64,000 nucleotides of DNA from Stenotrophomonas chelatiphaga (GTDB lineage: Bacteria; Pseudomonadota; Gammaproteobacteria; Xanthomonadales; Xanthomonadaceae). The position numbers were made by a program, and so were the translations under genes. Position 1 is the stretch's first letter. The number at the start of each line of letters is the position of its first letter. The DNA lies in NCBI RefSeq assembly GCF_001431535.1, contig NZ_LDJK01000002.1:62001-126000 (forward strand). Reading direction: 5' to 3'. The notes beneath the pieces were generated by a model. It ran no database searches, was not told where the DNA came from, and saw nothing but the letters and a program-made list of their open reading frames with translations. Of the stretch, positions 57,691 through 64,000 are shown piece by piece.

Positions 57691-58332
57691 ATGCCAAGGC
57701 AGGCGATTCACGCACACGCGCTAGCGATTCAAGCTCCTTATTTGCTGCATTTCACCCGCGCGGTGAACCTGCCAACCATCATGGCCCATGGGTTGTACCC
57801 TATCGGGCGTGCTCATGAGGTTGGGGTTGCACCAGCCATCAATGATCAATACCGATTCGACGGTCATCGCAACAGCACTTCCGTCTCAATCGGCTTCCCG
57901 AACTGCCAGATGCTTTACAAGTATCGCATCGCCGATGCGGCTGTAGATTGGTCGATACTCGTTCTTAACCCTTCAATTTTGTGGGCAAAAAACTGCGCGT
58001 TCTGCCGTCACAACGCCGCAGACGGGCGCATCAGTGGACAGCCCCTTGCAAACCTGATGACTCCTCAAGCCTTTCAGGGGATGTATGAGGTAATCGAGGG
58101 TCTGGGCACACGTGAGGAGCAGAAGCTCAAGCCCTACGACCCAACTGATGTGCAGGCTGAGGTACTAGTCTTCGATGTCATCGAACCGAGCTATATTGCA
58201 GGAGTTATCTTTGAAACGTCGGCAGCCCGCGATGCTTATCTGCCTCATGTAGGGGGGCGAAAAACCTACATCCATGCAAATAACAAGGGGATGTTTGCGA
58301 ATCGGAAGTATGTGAGGATATGGGGCAATTAA
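57691..58332 (+). CDS. darT: DarT-type DNA ADP-ribosyltransferase toxin
   Basis: A 213-residue DarT/DUF4433-family protein. Family features are the NAD-binding YLLHFTRAVNLPTIMAHGL (His20), followed by YRFDGHRNSTSVSIGFPNC and NPSILW. The predicted catalytic Glu157 lies in DVQAEVLVFDVIEPSYIAGV. DarT enzymes attach ADP-ribose to DNA bases. The pairing with a NADAR-type gene 13 bases downstream points to the DarT1 group, which modifies guanine. A strong AAGGAGG lies five bases before the ATG at 57691. GC content and codon use are lower than in backbone genes. The upstream gap from the tRNA (57535-57690) contains no gene. Confidence 0.85.
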   Translation: MPRQAIHAHALAIQAPYLLHFTRAVNLPTIMAHGLYPIGRAHEVGVAPAINDQYRFDGHRNSTSVSIGFPNCQMLYKYRIADAAVDWSILVLNPSILWAKNCAFCRHNAADGRISGQPLANLMTPQAFQGMYEVIEGLGTREEQKLKPYDPTDVQAEVLVFDVIEPSYIAGVIFETSAARDAYLPHVGGRKTYIHANNKGMFANRKYVRIWGN

Positions 58333-58345
58333 GCCCTGCTGAGTT

Positions 58346-59050
58346 ATGGCAGAAAGACCGCTATTTATTCCTTCCACTGAAGGGCCTGCGCTAGTCAGGA
58401 CCAAGTACGTGGATTTTCAGTGGTTCCCCGGCATGGCTACATCACAGAAGCAAAAGTCAGTCGATTCGCTCCATGCTGCTTCACTTAAGCTATCGGGGAT
58501 CAACAGGGTGCTGGAGGTGTCTAGCAAGTCTCGTGAAGAGCTTGGCGTAGCCCTCAGCGCGTTCAATCTCACGTTCACCACACTCAAGCACAACCGCACG
58601 TTCAGCGTGGAGTGCGCATACCAGGGTAGCAAGGTGTTCGAGCGTGGCGGCCCCTTTGTCGATATCTTCGGGATTACCTCGCGCGAGGCGAAGAAGGACG
58701 TCCGGCTCCGCTCGTCGGGCCGACTGACTGGCTTTCGATTTTTTGGTACCGATTGGGGTCTAGAGCCGCAAACCGCGTTCTACGATTGGCTTTACATCAA
58801 TGCGTTGAAGAAGCAGCCTGGCGTGACCGAGCAGCTTATGGATTATTCGGCCTTCAGCGATATTGAGTTCAACCCGGAGCGTTCGATCAACTGCCAAGCG
58901 TACTCGGTCGCGCTCTACCTCTCCCTGCACAAGCGCCAACTGCTCAAGGAGGCCACGTCTTCTAAGGAAGCATTCCTCCGCATTGTGGGTGCAGCCGCAA
59001 TTAGCAACGCCCGACAAGACGATACAGTGCAAGGCGGCTTCAAACTCTGA
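58346..59050 (+). CDS. NADAR-type antitoxin (DarT1-associated)
   Basis: A 234-residue protein. Its N-terminal RPLFIPSTEG and FQWFPGMATSQKQKSVDSLH match, from memory, the DarT1-associated NADAR antitoxin family (formerly a DUF). That family removes ADP-ribose from guanine and so protects DNA from its partner. The FERGGPFVDIFGITSREAKK region and the Trp-rich GTDWGLEPQTAFYDWLYINA are further conserved-looking segments. It follows darT by 13 bases without a strong ribosome-binding site, so expression is probably coupled to the toxin. Low-GC composition like its neighbour. Confidence 0.78.
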   Translation: MAERPLFIPSTEGPALVRTKYVDFQWFPGMATSQKQKSVDSLHAASLKLSGINRVLEVSSKSREELGVALSAFNLTFTTLKHNRTFSVECAYQGSKVFERGGPFVDIFGITSREAKKDVRLRSSGRLTGFRFFGTDWGLEPQTAFYDWLYINALKKQPGVTEQLMDYSAFSDIEFNPERSINCQAYSVALYLSLHKRQLLKEATSSKEAFLRIVGAAAISNARQDDTVQGGFKL

Positions 59051-59120
59051 TTGGTCGGGGGGCGGTTGCCGCGGGTTTATACTTAGAAATAGCCTGAAAA
59101 ATCCTGCGCAAGATCAGGCG

Positions 59121-59143
59121 GTAGTGCGGGCCGCTGGCCGGCA
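59121..59143 (+). repeat. SMAG-like palindrome inside the island
   Basis: GTAG-TGCGGGCC-GCT-GGCCGGCA, one mismatch in the arms. It stands 70 bases past the NADAR gene, the only SMAG-type element in the low-GC segment. It shows either mobility of the repeat into the island or a history of the island within Stenotrophomonas. Confidence 0.6.
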
Positions 59144-59229
59144 AGTTTTAGAACCATCAGACGCGCGCTTAAGTACGCTCGATACAGCTAACGTTCGTTG
59201 ATGGTGGACGTTTGGGTCAGCGCAAGCAA

Positions 59230-59373
59230 ATGGTCCGCGAGCTCCTCCGCGCGATGGATGAGGTGGTTCCCTCAGACGCGACTGCTGGCGCTCAATCCGC
59301 ATTACCCGATCGCTGGTCGTCGCGGCCGTCAGCCATGTTCGCTGACGGTGATGCAGATAGCAGACCGCTATGA
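59230..59373 (+). CDS. Short open frame of unknown status
   Basis: A 47-codon frame (MVRELLRAMDEVVPSDATAG start, ending in a SMFADGD-like tail). It is too short and unsupported to assign. It lies in a 584-base stretch (59051-59634) between the two modules, in which overlapping frames on both strands look like gene remains rather than an intact gene. I recognise no family. Confidence 0.2.
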   Translation: MVRELLRAMDEVVPSDATAGAQSALPDRWSSRPSAMFADGDADSRPL

Positions 59374-59585
59374 CCCTACCGGGCATATGAAGTGTCACAG
59401 CATGAAGCAGCAACTAGCTGATCTGCATAGTGTCCGGTTTGCATCCTTGACAGAGCCCCTGCAGGGCGATTTCCTCGCCAATCATCGTCTTAGTTCGGTG
59501 GGGGCCGCTGCCTAGCGAGCGGATCTGGAGCAACCTCCCCCAAGATTTACAAGTCGAAGATGTTTTCCTTTTTTGGTTTACAAAT

Positions 59586-59593
59586 ACACGTGT
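59586..59593 (+). promoter_or_regulatory. Candidate operator upstream of the 209-aa/Xre-ImmA pair
   Basis: The perfect dyad ACACGTGT sits in an A/T-rich stretch (GTTTACAAAT before, TTGCACC after), 42 bases before the first gene's ATG. Xre-type regulators usually bind such short dyads in their own promoters. The assignment rests on position and symmetry only. Confidence 0.3.
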
Positions 59594-59634
59594 TTGCACC
59601 ACAATGGTTGCAACTCACTTGGCATAGGCAGGCC

Positions 59635-60264
59635 ATGGACACTCGCAGCGCTCTCTCACATAAGCTCGACTCTGACCATTTGGCGACCCTCTCCGAAGGG
59701 TTGAGCGCCGGCTACGGGCACGTAGTGGCGATCATCGCGAGCTCGCCTGTTTTGTCGAACTTTTGGCCTGGAAAGGGCCTTCACGGCTATTTGGTGGACC
59801 CATGCGTGCAGTACGGTATAGAGGCGGCCGCGAAGCGTCGGGGAACGTTCCACACGGAGGTGGCCTCAAATGCCGCGTTGAATCATCACCACGTTCGATT
59901 TCATGCTAAAGGCGTTTGCGTAACCACCCATTTTACTGGGCGCGATGCGGATCGCACTTTTGCGCGTAAGGCTGTGAATCGCGGTGAATTGGCTGCGCGA
60001 TGCGATGATCTTTTCCAGACCGCTCATGCCCCGTTAGACTCGGCTATCGGCACGATCTACGCACACCTCCTTCATGGCGGCGAGTACGCACCTCTCTCAG
60101 CCTTCTTGGCGATCCCAGATAGATCGCAAGGCTATCCGTTGATTCCTTGGACGCTCCCATTGGCTGCATCGGTCGGCGTAGATGTGGAAGCTGTTGCTGA
60201 GAAGATGTCCTTTGTTGTCAAACAAGTGACCGCAGAAGCGGAGCGGGCTCGTGACGCGCGCTGA
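59635..60264 (+). CDS. Unrecognised 209-aa partner of an Xre-ImmA/IrrE protein
   Basis: A 209-residue soluble protein that I cannot assign. Noteworthy segments are GHVVAIIASSPVLSNFWPGK, GLHGYLVDPCVQYGIEAAA, a His-rich NHHHVRFHAKGVCVTTHFTG (six His in twenty residues), and DDLFQTAHAPLDSAIGTIY. The ATG at 59635 is preferred over an earlier frame because composition changes there and AGGCAGG precedes it. The last 14 bases overlap the Xre-ImmA gene, so the two are translationally coupled. By analogy with other Xre-COG2856 pairs it may be the toxin or substrate of that peptidase, which is inference. Confidence 0.7.
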   Translation: MDTRSALSHKLDSDHLATLSEGLSAGYGHVVAIIASSPVLSNFWPGKGLHGYLVDPCVQYGIEAAAKRRGTFHTEVASNAALNHHHVRFHAKGVCVTTHFTGRDADRTFARKAVNRGELAARCDDLFQTAHAPLDSAIGTIYAHLLHGGEYAPLSAFLAIPDRSQGYPLIPWTLPLAASVGVDVEAVAEKMSFVVKQVTAEAERARDAR

Positions 60265-61402
60265 TTTCGTATTTGTAGGCGATAGGCTGAGGCAAGCAAG
60301 GCTTGCTGCTAACTTGACCGCGACGGAGCTCGCTGACCGAGTGGAAGTGTCTCGGCAGATGATTTCTGCGGCAGAGAAGGGCAAGGCTCTCGGTGCGGAT
60401 CGTCTCGACCAGGTTGCAATCGCTTTAGGGGTTCCGGTTGAGTATTTTTATCAGCCGCTTCCCGACGGTGTGGGGATGGCGCTATCTGCTATCAATTATC
60501 GCTCGCTCAAGAAAACTCCTGAGTTCCAAAAAGACCGTGCAGATAGCAGTCTCGAGTGGGCGCATGAGGTGGTAGTCAGATTTAAAGAGCTGCTGCAGAT
60601 GCCCGCTGTTAATCTTCCGTCTCTGAACGATAAAGATCCCGAAGCGCTGTCTTGGGACGATGTCGAGAACGCGGCGAGAGAGCTGCGCCGTCACTTCAAT
60701 CTGGGTCATGGCCCCATTGATAAACTGATTCTCCTTTTGGAGAATCACGGGGTGATCGTTGGCTCGGTAGCCTTAAGCGATGACATGGATGGCGTATCCG
60801 CTTGGTATGAGGATGGCCCGGTGGTGCTCGTAAAGCACGGCTCTCCGGCCGTCCGGACGCGTTTTGACGTGGCCCATGAACTAGGGCACTTGGTCCTGCA
60901 CAGGCACCTTACCGCCGAAGATGTGGACGATAAACAGCGCCACGATCTTATGGAGTTGCAGGCCCATTATTTCGCGGGCGCGTTTCTACTCCCGGAAGAG
61001 GGCTTTGTGCCGGAGGCGGTGCGAGTAGATCTGGATTACTTGTTGACCCTGAAGAGGAGATGGAAAGTCTCGCTGCAGGCGATGGTCATGCGTTTGGAGA
61101 AGTTAGGAATTCTCTCGAAAGATCAGATTGGGAGGTTTTATCAGAACCTGAGTCGTCGCAACTGGCGCAGGAAAGAGCCGCTCGATGATGAGCTGCATCG
61201 TGAGCGTCCTGTGCTGCTCGAAAGAGCCGCTCAGTTCCTCGCTGAGGAGCGAATTCTTCCTTTCCAGGACGCTTTCATGAGGACCCGTCTTCCGCGTGTT
61301 TTCCTTGAAACGTTTGCTGGACTGGAGCCTGGATCTCTTAGTGCGCCTGTTAGAACGGCAGATAACGTACTTGAGTTCCGCCGTAAAGGTTCGCCTAGCT
61401 AG
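60251..61402 (+). CDS. HTH-Xre/ImmA-IrrE metallopeptidase
   Basis: A 383-residue protein. An N-terminal Xre helix-turn-helix (about 8-67; RQARLAANLTATELADRVEV, SRQMISAAEKGKALGADRLD) precedes an ImmA/IrrE zinc peptidase domain. The domain has His209-Glu210-Leu-Gly-His213 (FDVAHELGHLVLHRH) and the third ligand Glu235 in LMELQAHYFAGAFLLP. A helical C-terminus extends to 383. This layout (COG2856) is common in phage repressor control and in toxin-antitoxin or stress modules, where the peptidase cleaves a partner repressor or toxin. The GTG at 60251 overlaps the 209-aa gene by 14 bases. Confidence 0.9.
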   Translation: MTRADFVFVGDRLRQARLAANLTATELADRVEVSRQMISAAEKGKALGADRLDQVAIALGVPVEYFYQPLPDGVGMALSAINYRSLKKTPEFQKDRADSSLEWAHEVVVRFKELLQMPAVNLPSLNDKDPEALSWDDVENAARELRRHFNLGHGPIDKLILLLENHGVIVGSVALSDDMDGVSAWYEDGPVVLVKHGSPAVRTRFDVAHELGHLVLHRHLTAEDVDDKQRHDLMELQAHYFAGAFLLPEEGFVPEAVRVDLDYLLTLKRRWKVSLQAMVMRLEKLGILSKDQIGRFYQNLSRRNWRRKEPLDDELHRERPVLLERAAQFLAEERILPFQDAFMRTRLPRVFLETFAGLEPGSLSAPVRTADNVLEFRRKGSPS

Positions 61403-61443
61403 AGATTTGGGCGGGGACCGAGCGCACAGTCAAAATGTATCTG

Positions 61444-61702
61444 TCAACTTTGGATGGAGTAGCCGCAGGAGGTCGCCAATTCGTGAACCATTGCACGGCG
61501 CTTCTCGAGTGTCGTTCCGCGTTTGTAGGCAGTTTCTGTCTTATCGCGGATACGATGTTCAGGCGCTGCCTTGGATAGGTCATCGGGGAAGTCAGTCGTC
61601 TCTGCGGCCCAATCTTTAAACGTGATCGGAAGCCATTAACGTTGACGTGGCCAGAGCCCATGCGTCCACTACCGCCGAGATCGCGTTCTCACTTAACTGC
61701 AC
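61444..61702 (-). pseudogene. Tyrosine recombinase (P4-type integrase) remnant
   Basis: Only the C-terminal ~85 residues survive, spread over three reading frames. From about 61702, LSENAISAVV is in one frame; RMGSGHVNVNGFRS (61628-61665) is in a second; and TFKDWAAETTDFPDDLSKAA onward to the TGA at 61444, including RIRDKTETAYKRGTTLEKRR, is in the third. The HGFRS...FxDWA...RR pattern is the family's catalytic HxxR box and tail. The N-terminus and the catalytic Tyr-containing segment before the tail must be incomplete or shifted. Two frameshifts, near 61665 and 61625, make it non-functional. Confidence 0.72.
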
Positions 61703-61825
61703 CCCAGTGAACTAGTCGGGGGGACAACAGATGCCGGCTAACCCTCTTCTCGGAAAGCAGGAGCGCCATCGCTTTCAGAGGCGCAGTTTGCTCAACCTTC
61801 GCTTTCATTCTCTCGCCTGCCACTG

Positions 61826-61945
61826 TCAGGTCTCTTTGGGCAGGTCGAGCTCAGACGGGGTACCTACGGCGTAGGTTTCGTGCATTGCTCGCAGGTGTAG
61901 TGGGCACGCAACGAGTTCGCCAAGGAGCTCAAGCGTGTTGATCAT
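61826..61945 (-). CDS. Short open frame of unknown status
   Basis: A 39-residue minus-strand frame (MINTLELLGELVACPLHLRA start, ending in LDLPKET) with plausible composition but no recognised family; it may be the tail of a broken gene. It lies in the 642-base stretch 61403-62044, which otherwise holds only the integrase remnant (61444-61702). Confidence 0.25.
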   Translation of the reverse strand: MINTLELLGELVACPLHLRAMHETYAVGTPSELDLPKET

Positions 61946-62044
61946 TGAGATTCATAACGTAAGTTTTCGCATGGCTCGATTCACGTGCGTCCGACTACGC
62001 CTTAGACCCACTCTTGGCATCATCGACGTTACAGGCGCCCACAA

Positions 62045-62362
62045 ATGGAAACCTTGATGACCCCGGACGGCCGTTACCTCATCGTCCGAGGGCGACTATG
62101 GCGAGCCACCAATCCTCACCTGGATGAGCAACGCAGAGACCAGCTGGTCCACGCGCTGATGGATGCACGCCGGGCCGTCAAAGCAGCCAAGGCCTCATCG
62201 GACGAGGAGGCCCTGGCCGCTGCACGGCAGGCAGTAAACACAGCCAAGGTCGGCCTGGGCGAACGAGGCCCCGTGTGGTGGACCGACCGCTCCCCCGACC
62301 TCAACCGGCGCATGGTCAGCAACACACCCTACGCCGATTGGTTCAACAGCCTCGGCGCATGA
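62045..62362 (+). CDS. Conserved protein of unknown function
   Basis: A 105-residue protein that appears widely conserved in proteobacteria, judging by remembered homologues with the same opening (MTPDGRYLIVRGRLWRATNP) and ending (VSNTPYADWFNSLG). The middle is a charged helix (ALMDARRAVKAAKASSDEEA) followed by GERGPVWWTDRSPD. The start may be the ATG at 62045 or the one at 62057. High-GC composition marks the return to backbone. It lies 118 bases before cho. Confidence 0.75.
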   Translation: METLMTPDGRYLIVRGRLWRATNPHLDEQRRDQLVHALMDARRAVKAAKASSDEEALAAARQAVNTAKVGLGERGPVWWTDRSPDLNRRMVSNTPYADWFNSLGA

Positions 62363-62480
62363 CCGACAACAATGCGGAAGGCTTCGCGCCGACGCGTCTA
62401 CGGTCACCACCCAGGCTCGCCATTTCTCCGCACACGCCGATACAGCTGGCAGTTTGAATGTCGCTGGTAACCTTGAGCTC

Positions 62481-63341
62481 ATGCCTTCATCTGCCGCTCA
62501 AGCACGTCGATCAAGCCACGCATCTGAGTACCAGTATCCCGAGCACCTGCGGGAGCTAGCCGCAGCGTTACCCCGCCTGCCAGGGGTGTATACATTTCAC
62601 GGCGTCGAAGGCGGCTTGCCTCTGTATATCGGCAAGAGCATCAATGTTCGTACCCGTGTGATGGATCACCTGCGCACGCGTGAAGAAGCCTCGCTCCTGC
62701 GGCAAAGCCGAAACATCAGCTGCGTACGAACGGCGGGCGACCTGGGTGCCCGGCTGCTGGAGGCGCAGCTCGTCAAGCGCCAGATGCCGCTCTACAACCG
62801 GCTGCTGCGCAAACTCCCTCGGCAGTTCAGCCTGCGCCTTTATCGTGGCGAGGTTTCGGTGGTCAACTCGGCCGACTATGAGCTCGCCAGCGCTCCGATG
62901 CTCTATGGCCTGTATTCCAGCGAACGATCCGCGTTGGAATCACTGCGACGCGTCGCCGATGATCAGGCGTTGTGCTATTCACTGCTGGGCCTGGAGCGCC
63001 TGCCCAAGGGGCGCCCGTGTTTCCGTTCCATGCTGCGCCAGTGCCTTGGCGCTTGCTGCGGAAAGGAGACCCCCGCCGAGCATGAGCTGCGCCTGCGTGC
63101 TGCGCTTGCGCATCTGGAGGTCACCGCGTGGCCTTACGGTGGACGCATCGCTATCGAAGAGGTCGGCGAGGACATGACCCAGTTTCATGTTGTCGACAAC
63201 TGGGCCTACCACGGCAGTGCGCCGACGCTGGCCAAAGCGCGGCGTATCAAGGCAGATTCCGGGCACTTCGACCGCGATTCGTACAAGATTCTCCGCTATG
63301 CGCTGGACCGTGGCACCGCGGTTGTCCATCTGCTTTCCTGA
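62481..63341 (+). CDS. cho: Excinuclease Cho (UvrC-like GIY-YIG endonuclease)
   Basis: A 286-residue single-domain relative of the UvrC N-terminal half. The GIY-YIG domain starts PGVYTFHGVEGGLPLYIGKS, with RTRVMDHLRTREEASLLRQS. The C-terminal part has GRPCFRSMLRQCLGACCGKE, with the paired Cys typical of Cho. Cho makes the 3' incision in nucleotide excision repair at bulky lesions that UvrC handles poorly. The close match to E. coli Cho in length and motif order supports the symbol. A TTG at 62454 would add nine residues. No SOS (LexA) box is evident upstream. Confidence 0.93.
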   Translation: MPSSAAQARRSSHASEYQYPEHLRELAAALPRLPGVYTFHGVEGGLPLYIGKSINVRTRVMDHLRTREEASLLRQSRNISCVRTAGDLGARLLEAQLVKRQMPLYNRLLRKLPRQFSLRLYRGEVSVVNSADYELASAPMLYGLYSSERSALESLRRVADDQALCYSLLGLERLPKGRPCFRSMLRQCLGACCGKETPAEHELRLRAALAHLEVTAWPYGGRIAIEEVGEDMTQFHVVDNWAYHGSAPTLAKARRIKADSGHFDRDSYKILRYALDRGTAVVHLLS

Positions 63342-63376
63342 AGCTTTCCACCCGCGCCCCAACGCCGGTGGCCACC

Positions 63377-64000
63377 CTACAAGGCCGCCAACCCGCGCCC
63401 TCGCCGCGTCGCGCCAGGCGAATCCCCCATCACGCGCTTGTAGGCGCGGCTGAAAGCGGCCTGCGACGCGTAACCCAGACGCTCTGCCACCACTTCGATC
63501 GGCAGGCTTTGCTGGGTCAGCCATTGACTTGCCAATTGCATGCGCAGTTCAGTCACGTAACGCAGCGGCGCGGTGCCAATGACGGCCTGGAAACGGTCTG
63601 CAAACACAGACCGTGAGATGTTCGATTCTGCAGCCAAGGCCTCGACAGTCCAATCGCGCCCGGGGTCTTGGTGCAGGGCCAGCAACGAGAGCGATAGGCG
63701 CGGGTCGCGCATCGCCATGACCAGTCCGGATGCGCCTTCGCACCCACGCTCCACCCAGTCACGCACGATCATCGCGGCTACTGCGTCCGCCAGACGGGCG
63801 AGTATTCCAGCAAAGCCAATACGTCCGGAGCAGACCTCGCGCTTCATCGCATCGATCATCGGCAGCAGCCCGGGAAACTGAGCGGCATTGCCATCGGCCA
63901 GCATCACGCTCGGCATCAATTTGCTCAGCCCTTGCATGCCGCCGAGATCGAACGCCATGCATCCGTGGAAGAGCACGGCGCTTGGCACGGCATGCGTGCT
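63377..64000 (-). CDS. AraC-family regulator (5' end beyond window)
   Basis: The C-terminal 207 residues of an AraC-type regulator whose frame is open to the window edge. A cupin-type N-terminal segment (VLFHGCMAFDLGGMQGLSKL) is followed by DWTVEALAAESNISRSVFAD and the second helix-turn-helix IEVVAERLGYASQAAFSRAY. The family ending KRVMGDSPGATRR follows. A GTG at 63988 is inside the protein rather than the true start, since reading continues upstream. The stop TAG at 63377-63379 is 35 bases from the convergent cho gene. Confidence 0.85.
   Translation of the reverse strand, partial: STHAVPSAVLFHGCMAFDLGGMQGLSKLMPSVMLADGNAAQFPGLLPMIDAMKREVCSGRIGFAGILARLADAVAAMIVRDWVERGCEGASGLVMAMRDPRLSLSLLALHQDPGRDWTVEALAAESNISRSVFADRFQAVIGTAPLRYVTELRMQLASQWLTQQSLPIEVVAERLGYASQAAFSRAYKRVMGDSPGATRRGRGLAAL

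Noticed and set aside
61680-61745. Possible IS3-family insertion sequence end (CTGCACCCCAGTGAAC-like) next to the integrase remnant
   Set aside because: Only a faint resemblance from memory, with no inverted partner, target duplication or transposase nearby.
62380-62480. LexA box upstream of cho
   Set aside because: No convincing CTG-N10-CAG or Xanthomonas-type palindrome; SOS control is not supported by the sequence.
62481-63341. GIY-YIG protein considered as a homing endonuclease or UvrC fragment
   Set aside because: Full-length match in motif order and size to Cho, including GACCGKE, and it lies in backbone-type sequence.
57535-63350. Search for a second copy of the tRNA-Ser 3' end as an attachment site
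   Set aside because: No convincing repeat of the T-arm/acceptor sequence found by eye in the window, so the far edge of the island cannot be fixed.

Overview
The window is a high-GC gammaproteobacterial chromosome segment, almost certainly Stenotrophomonas. Three things point there: Xanthomonadaceae-type gene order (thr leader-thrABC; a TrpR-like gene directly before hisGDCBHAFI; hut genes including hutF and hutC; serC-pheA-aroA), a Crp/FNR gene next to hisS, and many short palindromes ending in GTAG that match the SMAG (Stenotrophomonas maltophilia GTAG) repeat family. The repeats lie mostly downstream of genes, in several places as tandem arrays.

Layout. 1-7.8 kb: the end of a MarC-family membrane protein, a divergent PAS kinase/response-regulator pair, and a tightly overlapping signalling operon (triple-receiver hybrid kinase, CheR, stand-alone CheB, receiver-kinase). 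7.8-9.5 kb: AraC regulator and DMT exporter. 9.6-14.6 kb: threonine operon with a Thr-rich leader peptide and mutually exclusive RNA hairpins. 14.7-17.0 kb: FNR-type regulator and hisS. 17.3-24.8 kb: a TrpR-fold regulator with a 24-bp near-perfect palindrome upstream, then the complete eight-gene histidine biosynthesis operon with nearly every junction overlapping. 24.8-34.6 kb: AsmA-like envelope protein, penicillin-binding-fold hydrolase, a BlaI/M56-peptidase pair in which the peptidase carries ankyrin repeats, SGNH esterase, two small membrane proteins and an HWE-type sensor kinase. 34.7-44.6 kb: TonB-dependent receptor and histidine utilisation (hutUGHI leftward, hutF-hutC rightward, a HutC-like operator between). 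44.7-57.3 kb: membrane-anchored Mrr-like protein, two polyhydroxyalkanoate-system proteins, FHA protein, serC-pheA-aroA, two TonB-type proteins, serS, azoR and a LysR regulator.

At 57,445 a tRNA-Ser(UGA) marks an abrupt change. The next ~4.5 kb has visibly lower GC and different codon use. It holds two apparent toxin-antitoxin or defence-type modules and the remains of a tyrosine recombinase. The first module is a DarT-type DNA ADP-ribosyltransferase followed 13 bases later by a NADAR-type protein, matching the DarT1-NADAR arrangement. The second is an unrecognised 209-aa protein overlapping an HTH-Xre/ImmA-IrrE metallopeptidase gene. The integrase remnant (61,444-61,702) lies in three reading frames. 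High-GC sequence resumes at about 62.0 kb with a conserved small protein, the Cho repair endonuclease and a partial AraC regulator.

The strongest candidates for a little-described system are the island's two modules, above all the 209-aa/Xre-ImmA pair. Secondary points of interest are the thr leader RNA architecture, the his operator, the ankyrin-M56 fusion and a 134-bp tandem array that has copied the last codons of aroA.
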